Below, piece after piece: positions 26,087 through 34,708 of a DNA stretch of 64,000 nucleotides (position 1 is the stretch's first letter; every line of letters starts with the position of its first letter). Position numbers and translations under genes: made by a program. Source of the DNA: Lachnospiraceae bacterium (GTDB lineage: Bacteria > Bacillota > Clostridia > Lachnospirales > Lachnospiraceae); assembly GCA_022791975.1 (NCBI GenBank), contig JAAWAC010000013.1, positions 62,001 to 126,000 on the forward strand. The letters are read 5' to 3'. Below the pieces are notes generated by a model. It was not told where the DNA came from. It saw only the letters and a list, made by a program, of their open reading frames with translations, and ran no database searches.

Positions 26087-27252
26087 GAAATCCATTAGCA
26101 GACAAAGTGACAGCGATACCTCCCTCTGGTATCCGCAAGTTTTTTGATGTGGTCAGCGAGATGAAGGATGCCATCTCCCTGGGCGTGGGAGAGCCGGATT
26201 TTGACACGCCCTGGCATATTCGGGATGAGGGCATTTATTCCCTGGAGCGGGGGCGGACCTTTTACACCTCCAACGCAGGCTTAAGAGAGCTAAAGGTGGA
26301 GATAACCCGATATTTGAAGCGTCGGCAGGAACTTACCTATGATCCGGATCGGGAAGTGATTGTGACGGTAGGGGGCAGCGAGGCCATTGACATTGCCTTT
26401 CGGGCCATGCTGAATCCTGGGGAGGAGGTATTGATTCCCCAGCCCAGCTATGTGTCCTATGTACCCTGTACGGTGTTGGCCGGAGGCACACCAGTGATTC
26501 TGGAGCTGAAGGCTGCCCATGATTTCCGGCTTACAGCCAGACAGGTGGAGGAGGCGGTGACAGAGCGTACCAAGATTCTGGTGTTGCCCTTCCCCAATAA
26601 TCCCACGGGAGCTATTTTGGAGCGGGAGGATCTGGAGGCCATTGCTAAGGTTGTGATAGAAAAGGACCTTTTTGTGGTTTCCGACGAGATTTACTCGGAG
26701 CTCAGCTATAAGGGAGACCATGTTTCCATTGCACAGATTCCCGGCATGCAGGAGAGGACCATCCTTATCAACGGATTTTCCAAGTCCTATGCCATGACAG
26801 GCTGGCGATTGGGCTATGCCTGCGGTCCTGCAGAGATTATCAAACAAATGATCAAGATTCATCAATATGCCATTATGTGTGCTCCTACCAACAGCCAGTA
26901 TGCGGCAGTGGAGGCCTTAAGAAATGGGGATGAGGATGTGGCCCGTATGCGGGAGGCCTATGACCAGAGGCGGCGGTATCTTATGCACGCCTTCCGGGAG
27001 ATGGGGCTTGCCTGTTTTGAGCCTTATGGAGCCTTCTATGTATTTCCCAGCATTGAGGAATTTGGCATGACCTCGGAGGAATTTGCCAATCGTTTCCTGG
27101 AGGAGGAAAAGGTGGCCGTGGTTCCTGGGACGGCTTTTGGAGCCTGTGGGGAAGGATTCCTGCGGATTTCCTATGCCTATTCTCTGGAGGATTTAAAAAG
27201 AGCTCTGGAGCGTCTGGCACGGTTTGTGGAAAAACTGCGCAGGGAGGGATAG
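26083..27252 (+). CDS. PLP-dependent class I/II aminotransferase
   Basis: 389 residues, fold type I. Visible are GVGEPDFDTPWHI near 35, GGSEAIDIAFRAML near 92-105, FPNNPTGAI near 169-177, DEIYSELSY near 201-209, and the PLP lysine in GFSKSYAMTGWRLGY (K at about 234). It resembles aspartate/aromatic or alanine transaminases of the PatA/AspC group. Start is TTG 26083 in a TTGA overlap with the Lrp stop; the first in-frame ATG would remove the N-terminal arm. Likely works in amino acid metabolism under the Lrp regulator. Confidence 0.9.
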   Translation: MRNPLADKVTAIPPSGIRKFFDVVSEMKDAISLGVGEPDFDTPWHIRDEGIYSLERGRTFYTSNAGLRELKVEITRYLKRRQELTYDPDREVIVTVGGSEAIDIAFRAMLNPGEEVLIPQPSYVSYVPCTVLAGGTPVILELKAAHDFRLTARQVEEAVTERTKILVLPFPNNPTGAILEREDLEAIAKVVIEKDLFVVSDEIYSELSYKGDHVSIAQIPGMQERTILINGFSKSYAMTGWRLGYACGPAEIIKQMIKIHQYAIMCAPTNSQYAAVEALRNGDEDVARMREAYDQRRRYLMHAFREMGLACFEPYGAFYVFPSIEEFGMTSEEFANRFLEEEKVAVVPGTAFGACGEGFLRISYAYSLEDLKRALERLARFVEKLRREG

Positions 27253-27254
27253 AC

Positions 27255-27767
27255 ATGGCTTTGAATATTGTGCTGCTTGAGCCCAGGATGCCGGCCAACA
27301 CCGGAAATATTGGCCGCACCTGCGTGGCTACCGGCACAAGGCTGCATCTCATAGAGCCTCTGGGCTTTCGCCTGGGAGAAAAGGATGTGAAACGGGCTGG
27401 TCTGGATTACTGGAGGGATCTGGATTTGACGGTGTACAGGGATTTCCAGGATTTTCAGGAGAAAAACCCCAGGGCTAAAATTTATATGGCTACAACCAAG
27501 GCACAGAGGGTTTATTCGGAGGTGACCTACGAAAGGGACTGCTATCTTATGTTTGGCAGAGAGGATGCAGGGATTCCAGAGGAGATTCTACTGAATCATG
27601 GGGATAGCACCATCCGGATTCCTATGCTGGGAGACACCCGTTCTCTAAACCTGTCAAATTCTGTTGCCATTGTGCTGTATGAGGCTCTGCGGCAGCAAGA
27701 CTTTGGAGAGCTTAAGCGGCAGGGGCAGCTGACCAGATATGAATGGGACGCCAGCCGTCCTGTTTGA
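27255..27767 (+). CDS. trmL: tRNA (cytidine(34)-2'-O)-methyltransferase TrmL
   Basis: 170 residues, the normal length of this SPOUT enzyme. NIVLLEPRMPANTGNIGRTC at the N-terminus, LMFGREDAGIPEEIL near 97-111 and the trefoil knot RSLNLSNSVAIVLYEALRQ near 131-149 are typical. It uses S-adenosylmethionine to methylate the wobble ribose of leucine tRNAs. It begins two bases after the aminotransferase stop. Confidence 0.94.
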   Translation: MALNIVLLEPRMPANTGNIGRTCVATGTRLHLIEPLGFRLGEKDVKRAGLDYWRDLDLTVYRDFQDFQEKNPRAKIYMATTKAQRVYSEVTYERDCYLMFGREDAGIPEEILLNHGDSTIRIPMLGDTRSLNLSNSVAIVLYEALRQQDFGELKRQGQLTRYEWDASRPV

Positions 27768-27815
27768 GGCTATGGGCCCTGGGAGAAAAGAGGCTGAGAA
27801 GGGGAAGCGATACCC

Positions 27816-29066
27816 ATGAGAAGGAGAAAGATAAGGAAAATTGGATATGGCTTTTTGAGTCTGCTTCTAATGTGTAGCCTTGGCATGCCAAGCTTTGCCA
27901 CGGAGCATATTGACGACCAGATTGATGAGCAGGAGGACCGGATCGAGCAGACGGAGAAGGAGCTTACAGAGGCAGAGCAGAAGCAGAAGAGGCTGGAGGA
28001 TGCCAAAAGAGATATGGAGAACTATCTGTCCGGTCTGAATAAGCAGTACAACAATATTTCCGCCCAGATTCAGGATCTGGAGGAGCAGATTGGAGACAAA
28101 GAGGCGGAAATCCAACAAACCCAGAAGGAGCTTGAGGAAGCCCAGGCTGTGGCGGACAAGCAGTATGAGGACATGAAGAGCCGCATCCAGTACATGTATG
28201 AGAATCCCCAGGCAGGCTTTTTTGAGCTGCTGTTGGTGGAGGGAAGCTTCGCCCAGGCTTTGACCAGAGCCACCAATACGGCAGGGCTGGTGCAGTATGA
28301 CAGCCAGAAAATGGAGGAGTATATTGCAACCAGGGACGCCATAGAGGAAAAAGAATGGAAGCTAGAAGGGGAAAAGGAGGCTCTGGACCAGCTTCATGCC
28401 CAGGTAGTGGAAAAGCAGAAAGAGGTAGAGGCCCTAGCCAACAGTACCCGGCAAAATATCAGCAAGCAGCTTGGCGCCATTGCCAGCGCTCAGGCTGAGG
28501 TGGACGGAAAGGAAGATACCCTGGCCAATCAAAAGGCTGTGCTGGATGATCTGATCCGGGAAAAGAAGCGCATTGAGGCGGAGATCGAAGCTGCGAAGCT
28601 AAAGGAAATCAATGCCTCACTGGGAGAGGTGACTGGTGAGCAGGTTAGCGGGCAGGAGAATACCCAGTATGGTGGATATGCGGCTTCTGAGGAGGAGGTA
28701 ACGGCGCTGGCCGTGCTAATCCACTGTGAGGCAGCCAACCAGGGGGCGGCCGGTCAGCTGGCTGTGGGGGCCGTGGTTATGAATCGGATTCGGGACCCCA
28801 GATTTGGACAAAATGATATTATGAGCGTTATTCGGGCCAGCGGTCAGTTTTCCCCAGTGACCTCCGGACGCTTTGATCTGGTTCTCAATGAAGCCTTGGA
28901 TACGGTCAGTGGATCCTGCTATGACGCAGCCAGAAGGGCCATTGCAGGGGAATCCAATGTGGGGAATCGGGTATTTTTCCGCACCCACAATAATAATCCA
29001 GCGCTTAGTGGTCTAATTATCGGAGCTCATATTTTTTCATACACCTGGAATTATTCCACCCCGTAA
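27816..29066 (+). CDS. SleB/CwlJ-type cell wall hydrolase with coiled-coil domain
   Basis: 416 residues. Signal peptide about 1-28, then a long coiled coil (about 30-275, rich in Glu, Gln and Lys, like the PcsB/CC domain), and the SleB Hydrolase_2 domain at about 290-416 with LIHCEAANQG (Glu as catalytic acid), VGAVVMNRIRDPRFG and FRTHNNNP. SleB enzymes are lytic transglycosylases of the spore cortex, while coiled-coil forms may act in division or growth. A perfect terminator follows. Confidence 0.9.
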   Translation: MRRRKIRKIGYGFLSLLLMCSLGMPSFATEHIDDQIDEQEDRIEQTEKELTEAEQKQKRLEDAKRDMENYLSGLNKQYNNISAQIQDLEEQIGDKEAEIQQTQKELEEAQAVADKQYEDMKSRIQYMYENPQAGFFELLLVEGSFAQALTRATNTAGLVQYDSQKMEEYIATRDAIEEKEWKLEGEKEALDQLHAQVVEKQKEVEALANSTRQNISKQLGAIASAQAEVDGKEDTLANQKAVLDDLIREKKRIEAEIEAAKLKEINASLGEVTGEQVSGQENTQYGGYAASEEEVTALAVLIHCEAANQGAAGQLAVGAVVMNRIRDPRFGQNDIMSVIRASGQFSPVTSGRFDLVLNEALDTVSGSCYDAARRAIAGESNVGNRVFFRTHNNNPALSGLIIGAHIFSYTWNYSTP

Positions 29067-29093
29067 AGGGAAGACAGGAAGTAGAAGGATAAG

Positions 29094-29134
29094 GCAGAGA
29101 AAAATCCAAAGAAAGGATTTTTCTCTGCTTTTTT
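29094..29134 (+). terminator. Strong rho-independent terminator
   Basis: GCAGAGAAAAATCC and GGATTTTTCTCTGC form a perfect 14-bp stem with an AAAGAAA loop, followed by six T. Confidence 0.95.
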
Positions 29135-29290
29135 CAATGTAAAATTGTTTGAAAATGGATATTTTGATTCAATTTTGGATGATTTGATAGAAAATAAAAA
29201 CCTATTTAACCCAGAACAAGGAGTTTTATGTGCAAAAAGTATATAAATTTTGTAAAAAACAGCGAAAAAAATGAATATATTTGGACTTTA

Positions 29291-29319
29291 TTGAAAAAAA
29301 TCAACAACAATGCTAGTAT
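29291..29319 (+). promoter_or_regulatory. Candidate promoter of the RpiR regulator gene
   Basis: TTGAAA at 29291-29296 and TAGTAT at 29314-29319, 17-base spacer, 35 bases before the TTG start, in a very AT-rich stretch. Confidence 0.5.
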
Positions 29320-29353
29320 AAAATAAATTAAAAAATCCAAAGGCGAGAAGATT

Positions 29354-30202
29354 TTGAACATTGAAGAGAGAATCAGAAATGCAAGGCTGACCAAAAGTGA
29401 ACGAAAGGTTTTGAATTTTATTATGATACACAAGGAGGAGGCCTGCTATTTTACCACGGCGGAGCTGGCCCAGGTGATTCAGGTAAGCAATACCACGGTT
29501 CTACGGGCAGCCAACAAGCTGGGCTACAGTAAGTTTTCGGAATTCCGCAAGGAACTCCAGGAGGAGGTCCTGCGCCTGACAAACCGAAGTCAGTCCATGC
29601 TTCAGTCCCCGGAGCTTTTACAGGACGTAAAGCGAAAGAGCACCAAGGATATCATCAATCAGTGTAGCGCCATTATGTTTCAGAATCTCCATGAGTCTCT
29701 GATGAAAAATACCTATGATACCTATAACGCTATTGCCGATTTGATTTTGGAGGCCAGGAGGGTGCTGATCATCGGGTTTCGAACAGCGGAGGGGTGTGTG
29801 GTATTTTTTGGGAGTTTGTTAAAACTAACTCGGGGGAATGTGATCTGTCTGACCAATCCGGGAAATATATCCGAGGAGCTATATGACCTAAATGAGAAGG
29901 ATTTGGCTATTGTTATCAGCTATCCCAGGTATTCGGAAAATATTCTCATTAGCCTGGATATCATTAAAAAGAAAAAATGCCGTCTGGTGGTAATGACAGA
30001 CGAGATCGGATCTCCCATTGCATCTCATTGTGATTATGTATTGATGTCGGGAAAAAACGGAATCAGTTTTTTTAACTCCTATGTGACCATGATGGCAAAT
30101 ATAGAAATCCTGCTGAGCCTGGTGAGCAAAAAGAACTTTCAGGATACAGAAGAACGCCTCACCGAGCGGGAGGAATATTTAAAGAGAAATAAACAATATT
30201 GA
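29354..30202 (+). CDS. MurR/RpiR family regulator with SIS domain
   Basis: 282 residues. N-terminal HTH_6 domain (about 1-77) with ARLTKSERKVLNFI and TTVLRAANKLGYSKFSEFR; C-terminal SIS sugar-phosphate-binding domain (about 110-245) with RRVLIIGFRTAEGC. RpiR proteins control sugar use in response to sugar phosphates. The gene stands alone before the TRAP operon in the same direction, with a palindrome in between, so that operon is the likely target. Start is TTG 29354 with AAAGGCGA upstream. Confidence 0.9.
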   Translation: MNIEERIRNARLTKSERKVLNFIMIHKEEACYFTTAELAQVIQVSNTTVLRAANKLGYSKFSEFRKELQEEVLRLTNRSQSMLQSPELLQDVKRKSTKDIINQCSAIMFQNLHESLMKNTYDTYNAIADLILEARRVLIIGFRTAEGCVVFFGSLLKLTRGNVICLTNPGNISEELYDLNEKDLAIVISYPRYSENILISLDIIKKKKCRLVVMTDEIGSPIASHCDYVLMSGKNGISFFNSYVTMMANIEILLSLVSKKNFQDTEERLTEREEYLKRNKQY

Positions 30203-30207
30203 GGATT

Positions 30208-30223
30208 ATTAAAGCGCTTTAGT
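30208..30223. promoter_or_regulatory. Palindrome ATTAAAGCGCTTTAGT (candidate cre or RpiR site)
   Basis: A near-perfect 16-base palindrome with central AAAGCGCTTT, six bases after the RpiR stop and 80 before dctP. It resembles a CcpA catabolite-response element; an RpiR operator is the alternative. Confidence 0.45.
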
Positions 30224-30303
30224 AAGATAGATTAGGAAGTACCTAGAAAAATGGCATCTGTCTCGGCCGGACCGATGCAGGACGAATATCAGGAGGAAAA
30301 TTC

Positions 30304-31395
30304 ATGAAAAAGAGAATCACATCCATTTTGTTATCCGCGGCTATGGTCCTTTCCCTGGCAGCCTGCGGGGGTGATAAAGGCTCTCAGGAGACGCCTGCAC
30401 CTGCGCCGGAGAATTCTACCCAGGAAGCACCACAGGAGGCAGAGGACAAGCCTGCACCCAGCGGCGAGACCTACAACTGGAGCTTTTCCACCACATACGC
30501 CAGCGGCAGTGTGGTGGTGCAGATGTATGAGAGATTTGCGGAGCTGGCAAATGAATATACGGATGGTGCTATTACCATCTCCGTATTTCCGGATGGAACC
30601 ATTGCAAGTGAGGACGATGCGCTGGCCCAGGTTTCCTCGGGAGAGCTGGAGTTCTGCGGAACCGGAACTGCTCCTATTTTTACTTACAGCCCGGAGGACG
30701 GCTGGTTTAACAGTCCCTTTATGATTACAGATCTGGAGACCTACAAGAAGGTATATGACAGCGATTATTGGATGGCTATTCGGGAAGGCTGGGCCAAGGA
30801 TCACAATGTACTGGACCTTTGTGGTCCCTTCTATCGGGGCATGCGGACCCTTACCACCAGCAAAGAGGTAAAGAATGTGTCTGATTTAAAGGGTGTGAAG
30901 CTTCGGATGAATTCCTCTGCCCTCTGGAATGCTGCCTGGCAGGCCTGTGGCGCCACCACGGTTCCCATTGCTCTGTCGGAGCTCTATACCTCCTTCCAGA
31001 CAGGCGTAGTGGATGCCACAGAGATTCCCCTTGCAGACTCCGGTCTGCTGAATATTCCTGAGGTTGCCAGCTATGTGGTGCAGACCAATCATGTGTGCGA
31101 ATGTGCCGGAATCTTTATGAGCAATCAGCTGTTTGAATCCCTGCCTGCTGAGTATCAGGAGGCAGTTCGCAAGGCTGGACAGGACGCCATGGCTGAGTGC
31201 GAATCCCTGATTGCTGAGGAGGAGGCCACCTGGCTGCAAAAATACAAGGATGCCGGAGCCACGGTGGTGGAGGACGTGGATATTGCATCCTTCCGGGAAG
31301 CGTCCGATGCATGGTGGCAGAAAATGTTTTCCACAGAATGGAGCAATATCAGCTATGAGGATTGCATGGCGCTCATTGAATCCTGCTCCAAATAG
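30304..31395 (+). CDS. dctP: TRAP transporter substrate-binding lipoprotein DctP
   Basis: 363 residues. A lipobox LSLAAC at about 15-20 is followed by a Ser/Pro/Glu-rich tether and the DctP domain. The motif GVKLRMNSSALWNAAWQACG near 199-218 holds the conserved Arg that binds the substrate carboxylate; EIPLADSGL near 241 is also typical. It captures a small organic acid outside the cell and hands it to the DctQM permease encoded next. The LarA-like and UroD-like genes downstream suggest a hydroxy or sugar acid ligand. Confidence 0.93.
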   Translation: MKKRITSILLSAAMVLSLAACGGDKGSQETPAPAPENSTQEAPQEAEDKPAPSGETYNWSFSTTYASGSVVVQMYERFAELANEYTDGAITISVFPDGTIASEDDALAQVSSGELEFCGTGTAPIFTYSPEDGWFNSPFMITDLETYKKVYDSDYWMAIREGWAKDHNVLDLCGPFYRGMRTLTTSKEVKNVSDLKGVKLRMNSSALWNAAWQACGATTVPIALSELYTSFQTGVVDATEIPLADSGLLNIPEVASYVVQTNHVCECAGIFMSNQLFESLPAEYQEAVRKAGQDAMAECESLIAEEEATWLQKYKDAGATVVEDVDIASFREASDAWWQKMFSTEWSNISYEDCMALIESCSK

Positions 31396-31410
31396 TTGCA
31401 AACTGTGAGA

Positions 31411-31456
31411 AAAGGGACGGGCTGTGAGAAGAAAGCTTTGGCCTGTCCCTTCTTTT
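31411..31456 (+). terminator. Hairpin between dctP and dctQ
   Basis: AAGGGACGGGC pairs with GCCTGTCCCTT (one G-U) around an 18-base loop, followed by TCTTTTG. It probably lets dctP messages outnumber those of the permease genes. Confidence 0.55.
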
Positions 31457-31485
31457 GTAAAAAATTTTGTTGAAGGAGGAACCGA

Positions 31486-32058
31486 TTGAAAAAAGTAATA
31501 GGCATTTTGGATTTTATTGAAAATATTATTATAAGTCTGTGCGCTGCCCTGCTGTGCGGAATTATCGCAATCATTATGTATCAAATATTTGCAAGGGCAG
31601 TGAGCATTTCCACCTCCGGTACAGAGGAGCTGGCCAGATACTGCTATGTGCTTTTTGTATTTCTCCTCTGGCCTATCGCGGCCAACCGGGGGCAGGATCT
31701 GAGGATTACCGTGTGCTTTGATTTGCTGGGCCGGAGACTGCGAACGATTCTTATGGGGATTTTCAACCTTTTTATGGCAGGGTTTAGCGTGATGTTCTGC
31801 TACAGCATCTATTTGAATATTCAGAACTCCATAAAGAACCAGACGGTTCTCCCCTCCAATGTGTGGCTGCAACTGTCTCTGATCCAGATGATTGTGCTGG
31901 CTGGATTGGTGCTGACTCTTATGGCAAATCTGGTGCGCGCTCTGCGGCTCTTTGCAGGGGAGGCGCAGGTCTATACCCAGAAGGAGGAGAATGAGCGGGA
32001 GATGGCCAGCGAAGCTTTGAAAATCGCATCTGAGACGAAAGGGGGAGATGGCTCATGA
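31486..32058 (+). CDS. dctQ: TRAP transporter small permease DctQ
   Basis: 190 residues with four membrane helices, the DctQ plan. FARAVSISTSGTEELARYCY with the conserved Glu-Glu-Leu-Ala segment and NRGQDLRI are characteristic. Start TTG 31486 has GAAGGAGG upstream. The stop overlaps the DctM start as ATGA. Works with DctM as the membrane part of a sodium- or proton-driven importer. Confidence 0.9.
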   Translation: MKKVIGILDFIENIIISLCAALLCGIIAIIMYQIFARAVSISTSGTEELARYCYVLFVFLLWPIAANRGQDLRITVCFDLLGRRLRTILMGIFNLFMAGFSVMFCYSIYLNIQNSIKNQTVLPSNVWLQLSLIQMIVLAGLVLTLMANLVRALRLFAGEAQVYTQKEENEREMASEALKIASETKGGDGS

Positions 32059-33344
32059 GTCCGATTTGGGGACTGCTTGTACTGGTTGTACTGTTTATGA
32101 TTGGATTTCCTGTTCCCTATACCATTGCCGCTGGCTCTGTTATCATTATGTATCTGAGCACCGGGATGAAGTGGATGTCCATTACCTCTGTGATGATAGG
32201 CGGGGTGAACAGCTTTACAATTCTCTGTATTCCCCTGTTTTTATTTGCAGGAAAGCTGATGAATGAGTGCGGGATTACCACCCGGCTATTTAAGGCGGCC
32301 AGGGCGATTATTGGCTGGGTTCCGGGAGGACTGGGATTTGTAAATATTCTGGCATCTTTTATCTTTGCTGGGATGTCCGGCACGGCCATTGCAGATGCGG
32401 CAGGACTGGGTCAGATTGAGATTAAGGCCATGGATGAGGCTGGCTATGATCGGAAGTTTTCGGCTGCGGTTACGGCGGCATCCTCCACTTTGGGACCCAT
32501 TATTCCCCCCAGCATGCCTCTGATTATCTATGGTATGGTAACCGGCGTCAGCGTGGGGGCCCTGCTGGTGGCGGGGATTCTCCCGGGAATTGTAATAGCC
32601 CTCTGCATGGCAGCTCTTGTGGTGATCTATGCGGTCAAAAGAAAATATCCCAGAGATCATTTCGTTTCCTGGCATCAGACCTTTCAGGATTTAAAGCAGG
32701 GAATTCTGCCTTCCTTTACTCCCATTATCATTATTCTGGGAATTTACACGGGAGTCTTTACCCCCACAGAGGCTGCTGCGGTCTGCGTGGTGTATGCTTC
32801 CTTTTTGGGGGTGGTGGTTTACAAGGCCATCAGTTTTCGGGATTACTGGAGAACTCTGAAGGAGACCTGTGTGGAGGCCGGCCCTATCTGTATTTTGCTG
32901 GCTGTGTCCACGCTGTTGGGCTCCGTGCTGATCAAGGCACAGATTCCCCAGACCCTGATCGCTTCCCTGATGAGCATTATCACCAGCAAATGGATGTTCC
33001 TGCTTTTGCTCTGTCTGGCCCTTCTGGTAGTGGGGATGTTTATGGAGACGGTGGCGGCTTTGACTATTCTGACACCCATTATTTTCCCCATGTCACAGGC
33101 CTTTGGCATTAATGGCATACACCTGGGGATCGTTATGGTGTTTACTCTTATGATTGGGGTGCTGACGCCGCCCTTCGGAGTTGTGCTTTTTGCTGTGGCT
33201 AAGGTGGGGAAGCTTCCCATGGTAGATTTGATCAAAGCGTTGATTCCCTGGTTTGTGTTCCTGCTGATTGCACTGGCGATTTTAGTGGTATTTCCGGGAA
33301 TCAGTACCCTGGTACCAGGAATGATGAAGCTGGGTGGCGTGTAA
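32055..33344 (+). CDS. dctM: TRAP transporter large permease DctM
   Basis: 429 residues with about 12 membrane segments, full family length. Marks are LFLFAGKLMNECG, MSGTAIADAAGLGQIEIKAM, STLGPIIPPSMPLIIYG, GVFTPTEAAAVCVVYA, and MFMETVAALTILTPII. Complete and intact, in contrast to the damaged DctM gene at 56576. It completes the transporter with the two preceding genes. Confidence 0.95.
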   Translation: MSPIWGLLVLVVLFMIGFPVPYTIAAGSVIIMYLSTGMKWMSITSVMIGGVNSFTILCIPLFLFAGKLMNECGITTRLFKAARAIIGWVPGGLGFVNILASFIFAGMSGTAIADAAGLGQIEIKAMDEAGYDRKFSAAVTAASSTLGPIIPPSMPLIIYGMVTGVSVGALLVAGILPGIVIALCMAALVVIYAVKRKYPRDHFVSWHQTFQDLKQGILPSFTPIIIILGIYTGVFTPTEAAAVCVVYASFLGVVVYKAISFRDYWRTLKETCVEAGPICILLAVSTLLGSVLIKAQIPQTLIASLMSIITSKWMFLLLLCLALLVVGMFMETVAALTILTPIIFPMSQAFGINGIHLGIVMVFTLMIGVLTPPFGVVLFAVAKVGKLPMVDLIKALIPWFVFLLIALAILVVFPGISTLVPGMMKLGGV

Positions 33345-33418
33345 AGGCTGCTAACTTTGGTATTATAGAAAATAGAACATAAGTTCGGTATCCTTTGGGA
33401 TTAGGAGAGCCTTTTTAT

Positions 33419-34708
33419 ATGGAAGAACAATATTTCATTGATGAAAAAAAGGGGATATCCGGGGATGCTTTGTTAAGCGCTGTCAAAAACACAGTATCCC
33501 AATACCCCCATGCTAAAAAAGTTTTGATTATACCACCAGATTACACCCGCTGCTTTTCCTTTGCCGGGGAGATTACCGGGCATTTATACCGGTTGTTCCG
33601 GGAAATGGGGGCACAGGTGGATGTGATGCCGGCTTTGGGCACCCATGTGCCGATGAGTGAAGAGGAGAGAGAGGTGTTTTTTCGGGGAGAGGTTCCCCCG
33701 GATGCCATTCTGGTACATAACTGGCAGACGGATTGCCATACCCTGGGGAACATACCTGCCTGGCTTTTGGAGGAGATTAGCCAGGGCCAATATGCTGCCC
33801 AGGTTCCTGTTCAGGTAGACTATCGCTTTGTGGAAAATGGGTATGATGTGATATTCTGCCCAGGGCAGGTGGTGCCCCACGAGGCCGCAGGTATGGCAGG
33901 GTATTCCAAGAGTCTGTTTATTGGAATCGGCGGAAAGGAAATGATCAACCAGAGCCATATGCTCTCTGCGGTCTGTGACTGTGAGAAGGCCATGGGAGTT
34001 ATGAATTCCCCACTGCGCAGAATGTTTGACTATGCCCAGGAACGCTTTATTGACGGGAAGTTTCCGGTGGTGTATCTCCAGACCGTGGTGACTATGAAAG
34101 GGCAGAAGGCCTGTCTGAACGGCTTATTTATCGGGAGTAGCCGAAAGCCCTATGAGAAGGCCTGCGAATTGTCCATTCGGCTGAATATCAATCACCTGAA
34201 TAAGCCAGCTAAAAAGGTCGTAGCCTATGCGGACCCGGAGGAGATGCATTCTCTCTGGATTAGCAATAAGGCTATTTACCGTACCCGGATGGCCATCGCG
34301 GATGGGGGAGAGCTGCTGGTGATTGCCCCAGGAGTTGAAAAGGCGGGAGAGAGTCCCGATGTGGACCGGGCTGTCCGTCGCTTTGGTTACCGGGGCCGGA
34401 AGAAAATTCTGGAATGGTACCACCAGGGACTGTTTGAGGGGGATGTTTTGACGGCAGGCTGCCTGATGCTGGGTTCCTCGGACGGTCGCTTCCGCATTAC
34501 CTATGCTACTCGGCCGGAGAATATGGCCAGGCAGGAGATAGAGTCTCTGGGGTTTGCATGGATGGACTGCGAGGAGGCCCTGGAAAAATACAATCCTGAC
34601 CATTTAAAAGAGGGTTTTAACACCATGCCGGAGGGAGAAGAAGTGTATTTTGTGGGCAAGCCAGCGTTGGGCTTATGGAAATATGAAAAAGGAGAGGAAG
34701 GGTCATGA
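33419..34708 (+). CDS. LarA-like nickel-pincer hydroxyacid racemase/epimerase (copy 1)
   Basis: 429 residues. All catalytic landmarks of LarA are at the right spacing: DYTR at 41-44, H76 in ALGTHVPM, H154 in VVPHEAAG, K164 (pincer-binding Lys, ten after H154) and H180 (nickel ligand, sixteen after K164). The family moves a hydride at the alpha carbon of hydroxy acids, giving racemases for lactate, malate and others, and D-gluconate 2-epimerase. ATG 33419 follows TTAGGAGAG; the upstream TTG 33395 lacks a good site. It lies behind a TRAP transporter and overlaps a UroD-like gene by ATGA, so the substrate is probably an imported sugar or hydroxy acid. Confidence 0.9.
   Translation: MEEQYFIDEKKGISGDALLSAVKNTVSQYPHAKKVLIIPPDYTRCFSFAGEITGHLYRLFREMGAQVDVMPALGTHVPMSEEEREVFFRGEVPPDAILVHNWQTDCHTLGNIPAWLLEEISQGQYAAQVPVQVDYRFVENGYDVIFCPGQVVPHEAAGMAGYSKSLFIGIGGKEMINQSHMLSAVCDCEKAMGVMNSPLRRMFDYAQERFIDGKFPVVYLQTVVTMKGQKACLNGLFIGSSRKPYEKACELSIRLNINHLNKPAKKVVAYADPEEMHSLWISNKAIYRTRMAIADGGELLVIAPGVEKAGESPDVDRAVRRFGYRGRKKILEWYHQGLFEGDVLTAGCLMLGSSDGRFRITYATRPENMARQEIESLGFAWMDCEEALEKYNPDHLKEGFNTMPEGEEVYFVGKPALGLWKYEKGEEGS

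Noticed and set aside
30886-31872. Minus-strand frame of 328 codons across dctP and dctQ
   Set aside because: It spans two real genes and their intergenic hairpin, and has no start signal.
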